Shown here: positions 7,362-16,393 of the stretch, one piece after another
Layout: every line of letters starts with the position of its first letter
How positions within the stretch are numbered: position 1 is the stretch's first letter
Source: Chitinophagales bacterium
Lineage (GTDB): Bacteria > Bacteroidota > Bacteroidia > Chitinophagales > UBA10324
Length of the DNA stretch: 64,000 bases
Assembly: GCA_025057275.1 (NCBI GenBank)
Contig: JANWXQ010000004.1
Coordinates: 1 to 64,000 of the forward strand
Direction: 5' to 3'
The notes under the pieces: generated by a model
Databases searched by the model: none
Told to the model about the DNA's origin: nothing
What the model saw: the letters and a program-made list of their open reading frames with translations, nothing else
Translations under genes and position numbers: made by a program

Positions 7362-9467
7362 ATGCGCTTAGTCGTTGCCTGTTGCCTGCTGCTCAACGCA
7401 TCCCTTGCAGCATTAGCCCAGAAAATTACCTACCCCCAAACCCGCAAGACGGACGTCACTGATGTCTATTTCGGCACCCCTGTTGCCGATCCCTATCGTT
7501 GGCTGGAAGATGATCATGCGGAAGAAACCAAAGCCTGGGTTCAGGAACAGAACAAGGTCACCTTCGGCTATCTGGAACAAATTCCGTATCGCGACAAAAT
7601 ACGCCAGCGTATTACCGAGCTGTACAATTACCCCCGTATGTCGGTGCCGTTCCGGGCCGGTTCGTATTACTTCTTTTCGCGAAACGATGGATTGCAGCCG
7701 CAAAGCGTGTATTACATTCAGAAAGGACTTAGCGGCACGCCTGAGGTATTCATTGATCCCAACAAAATGAATGAAAAGGGTACTTCGGCCGTAAGCCTCA
7801 GTGGTTTTTCCAAAGATCGCCGGTTTGTGTGCTACAACGTCAGCGAAAGCGGCAGCGACTGGCAAACCATGTACGTCAAGGAAGTAGCCACCGGCAAAGT
7901 GCTGCAGGATGAGTTGAAATGGATCAAGTTTTCAGGAGCTTCCTGGTACCGCGACGGATTTTTCTACAGTGGCTATCAGCAGCCCGAAAAAGGGCAGGAG
8001 CTCAAAGGGCAGAACCGCTTTCATCGCGTGTACTACCACAAGCTGGGCACACCCCAAAGCGAGGACATGGTGGTGTGGGAAGACCGGGAACGCCCGCTGC
8101 GTTACGTGCAGGCGCAGGTAACCGAAGACGAGCGCTACCTGATCATTTACATCAGCGAGGGTACGGATGGCACAGAGGTGTGGTACATGGATTTACGTAA
8201 TAAACATGCCGGCTTTCGCCGCGTGTTTGAAGGCTTTGCTTACAACTATGAGGTTATTGACAATGAAGGCGACGATCTGTTGGTGCACACCAACTTTGGA
8301 GCCAAGAACTACCGCCTTATCCGGCTGCATCCGCAACAGCCGCAAACTACCCTGAAAGAGGTCATTGCCGAACGGCCGGAGCTGCTACAAGGCGTTCAGG
8401 CTACCGGCGGCAGGCTCTTTGCCACCTACCTGAAAGATGCCACCTCGCAGGTGGTGCAGTTTGCCCGCGACGGCCGTCAGGAACGGGTCATCGCCCTGCC
8501 CTCGCTGGGCACCGTTAGCGGATTTGCCGGAGAAAAAGACGATACCCTCGTGTTTTACTCCTTGACTTCGTTTACTACCCCCTCCACTTTGTACCAATAC
8601 AGCATTCGCACCGGCCAGTCCAAACTGTACCGGCAGCCGGAAGTGCGGTTCAATCCGGACCAATACGAAACCAAACAGATTTTTTACTCCTCAAAAGACG
8701 GCACAAGAGTTCCGATGTTTATTGTATATAAAAAAGGTTTAAAACGAAACGGCCGCAATCCTACGTTGCTTTATGGTTATGGCGGCTTCAATATTGCCCT
8801 GACCCCCTCGTTCAGCCCCACGCGCATGGCCCTGCTGGAGCAGGGTGCGGTGTTTGCCCTGGCCAATCTGCGGGGCGGAAGCGAGTACGGCGAAGCCTGG
8901 CATGAGGCCGGTATGCTGCTGAAAAAACAAAACGTGTTTGACGACTTCATTGCTGCAGCAGAATACCTGATCCGGGAGCGCTATACTTCGCGCGACTATC
9001 TGGCCATTATCGGACGTTCCAACGGAGGCCTGCTGGTGGGAGCGGTGATAAACCAGCGGCCTGATCTGTTTCAGGTGGCTTTTCCCGGCGTGGGGGTTAT
9101 GGACATGTTGCGCTTCCACAAGTTCACCGTAGGCTGGGGCTGGGTGGTGGAGTACGGCTCCAGCGACGATTCGGTGCATTTCAGAAATCTGTATTCGTAT
9201 TCCCCTTTGCACAACCTGAAGAAGGGCGTTTGCTACCCGGCTACTTTGATTACCACCGCCGACCACGACGATCGGGTGGTGCCTGCCCATTCGTTCAAGT
9301 ACGCGGCCACCCTGCAGGAAGTGCAGGCCTGCCAGCGGCCGGTGCTCATCCGGATTGACGTGCAGGCCGGCCACGGCGGCGGGCGCCCCGTCAGCAAGGT
9401 GATCGAAGAAGATACCGATATCTATGCCTTCATGTTCTGGAACATGGGCATTCGTCAATGGAAATAA
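7362..9467 (+). CDS. Prolyl oligopeptidase family serine peptidase (S9A)
   Basis: A 701-residue exported peptidase that cleaves short peptides after proline. The ATG at 7362 starts a good signal peptide (MRLVVACCLLLNASLAALAQ less its end); an alternative ATG at 7350 adds four residues. A TATCTTTA element at 7334-7341 marks the likely promoter. The N-terminal part has DPYRWLEDD and the seven-bladed propeller region. The C-terminal alpha/beta hydrolase carries the nucleophile GRSNGGLLVGA (Ser553), the acid in DHDDRVVP and the His in QAGHGGG. The length matches the family (about 700). It stands alone in its transcript. Confidence 0.94.
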   Translation: MRLVVACCLLLNASLAALAQKITYPQTRKTDVTDVYFGTPVADPYRWLEDDHAEETKAWVQEQNKVTFGYLEQIPYRDKIRQRITELYNYPRMSVPFRAGSYYFFSRNDGLQPQSVYYIQKGLSGTPEVFIDPNKMNEKGTSAVSLSGFSKDRRFVCYNVSESGSDWQTMYVKEVATGKVLQDELKWIKFSGASWYRDGFFYSGYQQPEKGQELKGQNRFHRVYYHKLGTPQSEDMVVWEDRERPLRYVQAQVTEDERYLIIYISEGTDGTEVWYMDLRNKHAGFRRVFEGFAYNYEVIDNEGDDLLVHTNFGAKNYRLIRLHPQQPQTTLKEVIAERPELLQGVQATGGRLFATYLKDATSQVVQFARDGRQERVIALPSLGTVSGFAGEKDDTLVFYSLTSFTTPSTLYQYSIRTGQSKLYRQPEVRFNPDQYETKQIFYSSKDGTRVPMFIVYKKGLKRNGRNPTLLYGYGGFNIALTPSFSPTRMALLEQGAVFALANLRGGSEYGEAWHEAGMLLKKQNVFDDFIAAAEYLIRERYTSRDYLAIIGRSNGGLLVGAVINQRPDLFQVAFPGVGVMDMLRFHKFTVGWGWVVEYGSSDDSVHFRNLYSYSPLHNLKKGVCYPATLITTADHDDRVVPAHSFKYAATLQEVQACQRPVLIRIDVQAGHGGGRPVSKVIEEDTDIYAFMFWNMGIRQWK

Positions 9468-9485
9468 AAAGGATCGCTCAGCCGC

Positions 9486-10796
9486 TCAGCTGATGGCATC
9501 GGCGTATTGACCGGCCTGACTTAGGTGACGGCGGATCACCACAGCCGGCGGGTTGAAATAGCCAAAGGCAAGGGTGGGGAATTCGGAACGGATGCGTTGC
9601 AGCAGTTGCCGCATACCCAGCACAGGGCCTGTTCCGGAATAATTTACCTTTTCCAAATACCAGTCCGGATCAATGTTGAAGTTGCGCCATTGAATCATGT
9701 TCAGGCCGGTTGCCCGAATCAGCCGGCGCAGGGCTTCATATTCCGCTACAGAATCGGTGACACCGGGAAACACGAAATAATTGATGGAGGACCAGCCGCC
9801 GTAATGCCGCACGGTCTTTAAGGTTTCCACAAGGTGGTGGAATGAATAATTGTTGGGACGATAATAGGCTTCGTACAGCTCAGGCTGTGCGCTGTTCATG
9901 CTGACGCGGATGCTGTTGAGTCCTGCCCGGCATAACTGATCCACGGCATGGGGAAGGCTGCCGTTGGTATTCAGGTTGATGATGCCGCGGCGGGTATGCT
10001 GACGGATCTTTTTTATGCTTTCGCGAATCAATTCCCACATGAGCAGCGGTTCACCTTCGCAGCCCTGACCAAAGCTGACCACCGGCCGCGGAGCGCTTTG
10101 CAGATGGGCAACCGCTATAGACACAACTTCATCAACAGTGGGTTTGAAGGTGAGGCGTTCCTGACTGGGGCGAACGGATTCCTGTTCGGGCTGAAAGGAA
10201 ATGCAGCCGATGCAGTTGCTGTTGCAGCCGGCAGAAACAGGCAGGGGCGCTTCGTAACGGCCGAGAAAAAAGTTTCGCGCTGCAGGGCAACAATAACGCA
10301 TGGCACAGTTTTCTGCCAGATGCATGACTAGCCGGTTGGCGGGATGGGCGTTTCTCCAGCGATGTATTCCTCGTTCAATAGCCTTGCGGTCAAATCCGGA
10401 AGGTTCCTGCCGCCGGTCGGCATCAATGCGGGTGGCCGCTACGTAAAAGCGACCTCTTTTCCATCCTACCGCGCCGTAGGCATACAGCGGAAGCGTAGGC
10501 GCTTCGGGTTGGCGAACGAAGGCTGACAGGTAAAACAGCGTGTGTGCAGGGGCCACATGCGCTGCAACGGCATAACCTTTATCGCAGACCCGCATTGTAC
10601 CGGTTTCGGGATGAAAGCCGATGGGCTGACGTCCCGGCAGGAAGAACAAATCACTGCCCTCAGGCAAGGGCATGAGGTCGTCGGCAGAAAGCATGACGGC
10701 ATCCCAACCGGATCGGCCTGCCATGAGCAGTTGCCGGTCTTCACGGATATCGCCCGATTCGGTGGCATACAGCAGATAGGGAAGAGGGGTGCTCAT
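9486..10796 (-). CDS. Radical SAM protein of unknown substrate
   Basis: A 436-residue protein. A cluster motif CNSNCIGC (C191, C195, C198) is of the CxxxCxxC radical SAM type and is preceded by a family-specific 180-residue N-terminal domain. Three further cysteines (C164, C169, C170) lie shortly before it in AENCAMRYCC and could hold a second cluster. GQGCEGEPLL and INLNTNGS fit the radical SAM barrel. It contains no obvious substrate-defining domain. It converges on the oligopeptidase gene with 18 bases between stops. It is probably conserved in Bacteroidota, but I cannot name the reaction. Confidence 0.85.
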   Translation of the reverse strand: MSTPLPYLLYATESGDIREDRQLLMAGRSGWDAVMLSADDLMPLPEGSDLFFLPGRQPIGFHPETGTMRVCDKGYAVAAHVAPAHTLFYLSAFVRQPEAPTLPLYAYGAVGWKRGRFYVAATRIDADRRQEPSGFDRKAIERGIHRWRNAHPANRLVMHLAENCAMRYCCPAARNFFLGRYEAPLPVSAGCNSNCIGCISFQPEQESVRPSQERLTFKPTVDEVVSIAVAHLQSAPRPVVSFGQGCEGEPLLMWELIRESIKKIRQHTRRGIINLNTNGSLPHAVDQLCRAGLNSIRVSMNSAQPELYEAYYRPNNYSFHHLVETLKTVRHYGGWSSINYFVFPGVTDSVAEYEALRRLIRATGLNMIQWRNFNIDPDWYLEKVNYSGTGPVLGMRQLLQRIRSEFPTLAFGYFNPPAVVIRRHLSQAGQYADAIS

Positions 10797-10864
10797 ACCG
10801 ATTGTTGCGGCTAAGCTAAAACAGGCAGGTGCTGTGGGGAATAGCCGCTTGAAGAGTCCTTAGG

Positions 10865-10872
10865 TAACTTTG
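10865..10872 (+). promoter_or_regulatory. -7 promoter element (TAACTTTG), leaderless context
   Basis: TAnnTTTG match ending only four bases before the ATG at 10877. Transcription would then begin at or just inside the start codon. Confidence 0.6.
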
Positions 10873-10876
10873 AACC

Positions 10877-11557
10877 ATGCGCCAGCCCTGGCTTGTTGCA
10901 CTTAGTATGCTGCTTCTTACAGCGTGCCGGCAAAGCCATCTGGATCCGTTGGCCATCGACCGAAGCTATTTTCCCCTGGAAACCGGCCGCTACTGGGTGT
11001 ATGATGTGGATTCCATAGGCTATTGGGGTTTTGCCGATTCGGTAGTCGTTTCATCGTATCAGATCCGCGAGGAGCTGGACTCTGCCTACACCGATGCCGG
11101 CGGCAGGCAGTCGTTCCGTATTGTGCGCAGCTTCCGCCGTTCAGAGCAGGATGCCTGGGTGGCAACGGACGTCTGGTCGGCTAACTATACGCCAACCACG
11201 GCGGAGAAAGTGGAAGAGAATCTGCGCTTCATCAAACAGGTGTATCCGATTGCCGAAGGGCGCAAGTGGTACGGAAACAATTATATCCAAGCGGATAGCC
11301 CGCTCACCGATCTGCAGGACTGGCTGTACCGCTACCGAAACGTGCATCGCCCGTTTGCGGTAAATGGCTTTGAGTTTGATTCCACGATTACGGTTGTGCA
11401 GCATGACCAGCAGAACGTGATTGAACAGATTTACTACGAAGAAAAATATGCCCGTGGCATCGGACTGATCTACAAAATAGAGCGAAACATCAGCGCGCAG
11501 CCTGATAAACCTTGGGATGGTTTTGACATCACCTACCGGCTGCGGGACTATCAGTAG
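10877..11557 (+). CDS. Hypothetical lipoprotein
   Basis: A 226-residue putative lipoprotein with lipobox LLTAC (C17). The mature part begins with FPLETGRYWVYDVDSIGYW, a motif I recognise only from other uncharacterised Bacteroidota lipoproteins. It is rich in aromatic residues and predicted beta structure. The gene overlaps the converging subtilase gene by seven bases at the stop codons. The promoter element lies four bases before the ATG. No function can be assigned. Confidence 0.8.
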   Translation: MRQPWLVALSMLLLTACRQSHLDPLAIDRSYFPLETGRYWVYDVDSIGYWGFADSVVVSSYQIREELDSAYTDAGGRQSFRIVRSFRRSEQDAWVATDVWSANYTPTTAEKVEENLRFIKQVYPIAEGRKWYGNNYIQADSPLTDLQDWLYRYRNVHRPFAVNGFEFDSTITVVQHDQQNVIEQIYYEEKYARGIGLIYKIERNISAQPDKPWDGFDITYRLRDYQ

Positions 11558-13236
11558 GGGCGCGTAGCCATTTTCACGGCCGGCAACACGACTTCGTGTC
11601 CATCTCTTCGCAGCACAATCCAATAGGTGCCGTTGGCAGCATGACGTAAGGCGTCAACAATGAGGTAATTGTAGCCCTCCGAAAACGCCAGACTCGCTGA
11701 GGCGGTTCTTCGTCCACTGATATCATAGATTTCTAAATTTATGCTGTGGGGTATCGTGTCGTAGCTTAAGATGCCGAACGATTCCGTAAACGGGTTGGGA
11801 TACAACAGAGGCTGGTTCCGTTCGAGGTTATTTGGCGTTTGTCCGGAAAGGATAAGGTCGGCGACGGTAAAATGGGGAAGGCCATATCCGAAAGAATCGT
11901 CCGGGGCAAAGTAGCGGCTTGCGGAGCGCCGCAGGGCATCCAGAATATCGGCCGGCGGCCGTTGGCGGTGTTTTTGCCAGAGGCAGGCCACCAGACCCGC
12001 TACTACAGGATTGCTGAACGACGTGCCGCTGCCCCGATAGGTCTGGCTGTTCGTTCCGTTCACCGACGGATCCTGCAAGGCAGGGTCTACGATACGCACT
12101 TTTATTCCTTGCGCCACGACATCGGGCTTAATGCGTCCGTCAGCACTGGGCCCGTGCGAGCTGAATGCCGTAACCGTTGCCGTGCTGTCGGTGGCGCCAA
12201 CGGCAAGGATGCCTAACGCATCGGCCGGAGCGGTAATGTAGTACCAGGGTTGCTGGCCCGCATTGCCGGCACTGCTGCACACGATGATGCCACGGGTGGC
12301 AGCCATCGAGGCGGCACGGCTGGATAATGCTGTCTGACCGTTCATATCGCTGTAATCGTAATCAAAGGCCGGGTCATCAAACAGGCTGTATCCAAGGGAT
12401 GAAGAAATGATGTCCACGCCCAGACTGTCGGCGCGTTCGGCAGCAACAGCCCAGTTGTGTTCTTCTATCGGGTATTCGGAATACACATCTTCGGTCAGGA
12501 ACAGATAAACGGAAGCTTCAGGAGCCGTACCCGTCATCACGCCCGGCAGGTTTGCGGAAATGGCAGACAAAACACTGGTGCCGTGTGTGGATCGGAGGTA
12601 AACCGAATCGTTGAAATCCACAAAGTTCCAGACACCCAACAACCGCTGCTTCGCGTAAAGGGAGTCAAACACATCCAGGTACTGCGTGTTGTACCAGCCG
12701 GCATCCATCAGGGCAATGTGCATGTCGTTACCGCGAAAGCCTTCCTGATGCAACAGTTGCCCGTGAAGCATCTGAAGTTGATGCCAGGCTAAACCGTAAC
12801 GGTCAGCAGAGTAATCGTTCAGGGCCAATTGTTCTTTGGTCGGGAAGGGCCGTGAAGCTTTTCGCGCCGCAACCGGTTGCGCCGATTTGACAAAAGGCAG
12901 AGCGCGCACGGCAGCCAGAGCCATTGAGTCGTCGGTTTGAATGCAGACGGAATTCAGCCATTTGCTGGCATAGCCCAGGCGCACTCCGGTCTGGGCGATC
13001 TGCGCCAGGTAGTGCGGATTGACCGGCAGGTCGTGTTCGTCAATGGCGATACCGTAACGTTGCCGCCGTTCCAGTGCCCGGGGCGACAAATAGTGCTCCG
13101 GCTGGTCGAGGGAAAACGGCGAATCGTTTTTGTCGGTAAGCTCGACTATGTACTTGTGGTATTGCGTGGTTTGCGCACCTGCTTCCGCAGCAGATAGCAA
13201 GGCAACGAGCAGCAGAAACAGGCATCGCCCCGGCAT
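11551..13236 (-). CDS. S8 family subtilisin-like peptidase with T9SS sorting domain
   Basis: A 561-residue secreted serine protease. The ATG at 13236 opens a signal peptide (MPGRCLFLLLVALLSAAEA); the frame runs 54 codons further upstream without one, and the promoter element at 13241-13248 excludes those codons. A propeptide-like region (YIVELTDKNDSPF) precedes the catalytic triad: Asp in IALMDAGWYN, His in RSTHGTSVLSAI, and Ser in SGTSFSNPVVAG. The C-terminal 80 residues start with LLYPNPFTESFG, a type A T9SS sorting domain. It is probably attached to or released from the cell surface and degrades extracellular protein. Confidence 0.93.
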   Translation of the reverse strand: MPGRCLFLLLVALLSAAEAGAQTTQYHKYIVELTDKNDSPFSLDQPEHYLSPRALERRQRYGIAIDEHDLPVNPHYLAQIAQTGVRLGYASKWLNSVCIQTDDSMALAAVRALPFVKSAQPVAARKASRPFPTKEQLALNDYSADRYGLAWHQLQMLHGQLLHQEGFRGNDMHIALMDAGWYNTQYLDVFDSLYAKQRLLGVWNFVDFNDSVYLRSTHGTSVLSAISANLPGVMTGTAPEASVYLFLTEDVYSEYPIEEHNWAVAAERADSLGVDIISSSLGYSLFDDPAFDYDYSDMNGQTALSSRAASMAATRGIIVCSSAGNAGQQPWYYITAPADALGILAVGATDSTATVTAFSSHGPSADGRIKPDVVAQGIKVRIVDPALQDPSVNGTNSQTYRGSGTSFSNPVVAGLVACLWQKHRQRPPADILDALRRSASRYFAPDDSFGYGLPHFTVADLILSGQTPNNLERNQPLLYPNPFTESFGILSYDTIPHSINLEIYDISGRRTASASLAFSEGYNYLIVDALRHAANGTYWIVLRRDGHEVVLPAVKMATRPY

Positions 13237-13240
13237 AATG

Positions 13241-13248
13241 CAAACATA
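13241..13248 (-). promoter_or_regulatory. -7 promoter element (TATGTTTG), leaderless context
   Basis: TAnnTTTG on the minus strand ending four bases before the ATG at 13236. It decides the start of the subtilase gene and implies an mRNA with almost no leader. Confidence 0.6.
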
Positions 13249-13333
13249 GTTCACGGGGCAACATCGGCCGGTTTCATGCAGTGCTCTCCAGTCAGGATAG
13301 TATGTACCTTTCCTCAGCGAAAGCCAATCATCC

Positions 13334-15166
13334 ATGAAACTGATTTTTCTGAGCGTTCTGGCGGCAGGAGTGATGAGCAGCGCAGCTTCCCAGCACATGA
13401 TGGTCGTTCCCCGTGCAGGGACGTGGAATTACGATCCGAATGCGGAAGACTATTTTCCCACATTGGTACGTCATGGGCAAATCAGTGACGAAGCGGGGCG
13501 CAGCGGTCAGATGGAACAGCTCAAGACAGAAGCCGAACGTCGCTGGCCCTTGCGGCAGAGCAAAACCGCATCCCTTCGCAACACGCTGGATAGCCTTCAT
13601 GTGTGGAAGGGTTTCCAGGGAAATGTGATGGGCAACAGCGTGCCCAACGACAACGATATTGCTGTAAGTACAACCGGTTATCTGATTTCCGTGATGAATA
13701 CCAGCATTTTCCGGTACGATCTGAATAAGGATTCTGCATTAGGAACCATCTCGCTGAACTTTTTTGCCAATCCGCTGGGCATAACGGCCGGCAAATACGA
13801 TCCCAAGGTGATTTACGATCCGGCAGCCAACCGATTTATCATTGCTTTTCTGGCAGGCTTCAAGCACGACAACACGCACATTATTCTCGGCTTTTCTTCA
13901 TCCGATCATCCCAACGATCCCTGGTATTTATACAGCCTGCCGGGCAATCCGCTCAATGATGATTTGTGGAGCGACTTTCCCATGTTTGCCCTCTCAGAGC
14001 ATGAATTGTTTTTCACCATCAACCATCTGGTGGATGACAGTTCCTGGCAAACGGGCTGGCGCCGCACCGTTATCTGGCAGATCCGCAAGAGCGATGGCTT
14101 TGCCGGCGATTCCCTTCATGTGATGCTGCACGATACCATACAGTACAATGGCAGGCTCATCCGCAATCTGTGCCCGGTTAAAGGTAGTACCGGTTTCTAC
14201 GGCAGGGAAATGTATTTCCTCAGCCAGCGCAATATGGACGCTGCGAACGACACGTTTTTCCTGGTGCGCATCACCGATACCATCGGCTCGCCGCAGCAGC
14301 AACTGGAAGTTCGCGCCGTTCAAAGCCCGGGGGCCTACTTTTTCCCTGTAAACGCCGTACAGCCTCACGTTACCAAACTGGCTACCAACGATTCGCGCGT
14401 GTTGGGCGCCATGATGCATGAGGGAACCATTCAGTTTGTCGGCAACACCACTGACACCTTAACAGGACGCAGTGCTTTTTACCACGGCGTGCTGCGCGGT
14501 GTTCCCGATTCGCTGAAGCTGGATTTTCGGATTATCGGTCACGATGATCTGTGTTTCGGCTATCCTAATTTGGCCTACATCGGAGATGGCACTCCTGAAG
14601 ACCATCGGGCTGTGATCATTACCCTGCGCAGCTCATCAACCGTTTATCCCGCCTTCAGTGTGCTGCTTACCGACGGCAACGGCGCATACTCTGAACTGAC
14701 GCCGGTGGTCAATGGCCAGAGTTATCACTACGTGATTGCCGGCACGCAGCGTTGGGGCGATTACACCGGTGCGCAACGGAATTACGTTACAGGCAACCGG
14801 GTCTGGGTCAACGGCTCTTTCGCCACATCATCGCACAAAATCAACACCTGGATTGCCGATATCGGCCTGCAACCGCCGCCTTCGGGCGTGGCTTCGCTAT
14901 CGGGCACGAACACTGGCATCAAAATACTTCCCAATCCTACTGACCAGTGGGTTTCGGTGTGGGTGGATACCGATAAACCGCAGTTTGCCTCGTTTGAATT
15001 GCTGGGAACTGACGGGCGATTCTACCGGCTGCTGCTTCAGGACTATCTGAGGCCGGGGCGCAATCAGTTCACCTGTTCGATGCATCCGTTGCCAAAAGGC
15101 ATGTATGTGCTCCGGGTGACCACCGCCCAGGGTGTGCTGGCCAAAGAAAAGATTGTTAAGCAGTAA
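13334..15166 (+). CDS. Secreted protein with T9SS type A sorting domain
   Basis: A 610-residue protein with a signal peptide (MKLIFLSVLAAGVMSSAAS). The middle has the pattern of a large beta-propeller-like secreted protein (DNDIAVSTTGYLISVMN, DPKVIYDPAANRFIIAF, DDLWSDFPMFALSEH), similar to uncharacterised Bacteroidota surface proteins. The C-terminus begins with KILPNPTDQWVSVWV and ends with GVLAKEKIVKQ, a type A sorting domain. It diverges from the subtilase. A TACCTTTC element at 13305-13312 is the likely promoter. Its stop abuts the aroA stop with no gap. No enzymatic motif was recognised. Confidence 0.85.
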   Translation: MKLIFLSVLAAGVMSSAASQHMMVVPRAGTWNYDPNAEDYFPTLVRHGQISDEAGRSGQMEQLKTEAERRWPLRQSKTASLRNTLDSLHVWKGFQGNVMGNSVPNDNDIAVSTTGYLISVMNTSIFRYDLNKDSALGTISLNFFANPLGITAGKYDPKVIYDPAANRFIIAFLAGFKHDNTHIILGFSSSDHPNDPWYLYSLPGNPLNDDLWSDFPMFALSEHELFFTINHLVDDSSWQTGWRRTVIWQIRKSDGFAGDSLHVMLHDTIQYNGRLIRNLCPVKGSTGFYGREMYFLSQRNMDAANDTFFLVRITDTIGSPQQQLEVRAVQSPGAYFFPVNAVQPHVTKLATNDSRVLGAMMHEGTIQFVGNTTDTLTGRSAFYHGVLRGVPDSLKLDFRIIGHDDLCFGYPNLAYIGDGTPEDHRAVIITLRSSSTVYPAFSVLLTDGNGAYSELTPVVNGQSYHYVIAGTQRWGDYTGAQRNYVTGNRVWVNGSFATSSHKINTWIADIGLQPPPSGVASLSGTNTGIKILPNPTDQWVSVWVDTDKPQFASFELLGTDGRFYRLLLQDYLRPGRNQFTCSMHPLPKGMYVLRVTTAQGVLAKEKIVKQ

Positions 15167-16393
15167 TCAGCACGGCATAACGGAAAAACCTGCCTGCTGC
15201 AGGTCGCGCCAGTAATTCGGATAAGACTTGTTGACCACATCCGGCTCATGAATGATAACCTGCCCGCAGCGCAGGCACAGGGGCGCCAATGCCATGGCGA
15301 GGCGATGGTCGTTGTAGGTGTAGAAAGCCGGTGTATCGGCCTGAAAAGTGCCGCTTAGCTTGAGTGCTTCGCCTTCAGGCTGAAGTACAATCTGGCAGCG
15401 CTGCAACTCGGTGGCAAAGGCTTCGGCCCGGTTGCTTTCCTTGTACCTCAGGTGAGACAAGCCGAAAAACCGTGCAGGTCGGGAGCAACCTGCCGCAGTA
15501 GCAAACAGGGCAGGGGCCAGGTCGGGATGGTCTGATAACGAAAGGGTCAGTTCGGTTGACTGCTCTGCCTGCACCTTGCGTAAGCGGATGCCATGCGGTA
15601 TGGGTTCAGTATGCACGCCAAAGGTGGTCATGAAGTCTGCAATGCGGGCATCACCCTGCAATGAAGGAATGGTAAGCCCCGGCAGCACAATTTCAGCGGC
15701 ACCGGAAAGGGCAGCGATTTCGTACCAGTAAGAGGCAGAGCTCCAGTCGGGTTCAATGAAAAAATCGGATATGCGATACGGCTGATTCGGAACAGTGATT
15801 GTCAAACCCTGCTGGTGCACGTTAATGCCAAAGCGCTGCATCAGGCTGACCGTCATTTGCAGGTAAGGAGCAGAAACCGGCGGCTCGTTCAACACCAGCG
15901 TCAGACCTTTGGGCAGAACGGGACCGATGAGCAGCAGCGCCGAGGCAAACTGGCTGCTGATGCGGGTATTCACCGTAACGGTGCCGCCGGCCATTTGGCT
16001 TCCGCGGATGCGCAGGGGTGGAAACCCATGGCGACCGGCATACGTTATGTCAGCACCCAGTGCAAGCAAGGCATCTACCAAATCACCAATGGGGCGTTGC
16101 AGCATACGCGAAGTGCCGGTGAGCACGTATTCGCCTTCCTGCACCGATAAAAAAGCAGTAAGGAAGCGGTAAACAGTACCGGCGTCGCGGGCATCTACGG
16201 TGGACGACCGCTCCCGCAGCAGGTGTTGCAGGAGCTGGCTGTCGCCGGCATCGGGAAAGTTATGCAGTTGCGCAGCGGAGCCGGCCAAAGCCTGCATGAT
16301 TAACACGCGGTTGGCAATGCTTTTGGAACCGCTTAACGCTACCCGGGATATTACAGGGCCTTGTGGTGCAATAAGGCGAATGCGCCGGCTCAT
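15167..16393 (-). CDS. aroA: 3-phosphoshikimate 1-carboxyvinyltransferase (EPSP synthase)
   Basis: A 408-residue enzyme that joins shikimate 3-phosphate and phosphoenolpyruvate, the sixth step to chorismate. The sequence has SGSKSIANRVLIMQAL (the family's KS binding segment), DAGTVYRFLTAFL, SSQFASALLLIGP, DHPDLAPALFATAAG, and YNDHRLAMALAPL near the end. It is slightly short for the family (about 430) but complete. Its ATG overlaps the aroB stop by four bases (ATGA), so it is the last gene of the aromatic operon. Confidence 0.95.
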   Translation of the reverse strand: MSRRIRLIAPQGPVISRVALSGSKSIANRVLIMQALAGSAAQLHNFPDAGDSQLLQHLLRERSSTVDARDAGTVYRFLTAFLSVQEGEYVLTGTSRMLQRPIGDLVDALLALGADITYAGRHGFPPLRIRGSQMAGGTVTVNTRISSQFASALLLIGPVLPKGLTLVLNEPPVSAPYLQMTVSLMQRFGINVHQQGLTITVPNQPYRISDFFIEPDWSSASYWYEIAALSGAAEIVLPGLTIPSLQGDARIADFMTTFGVHTEPIPHGIRLRKVQAEQSTELTLSLSDHPDLAPALFATAAGCSRPARFFGLSHLRYKESNRAEAFATELQRCQIVLQPEGEALKLSGTFQADTPAFYTYNDHRLAMALAPLCLRCGQVIIHEPDVVNKSYPNYWRDLQQAGFSVMPC

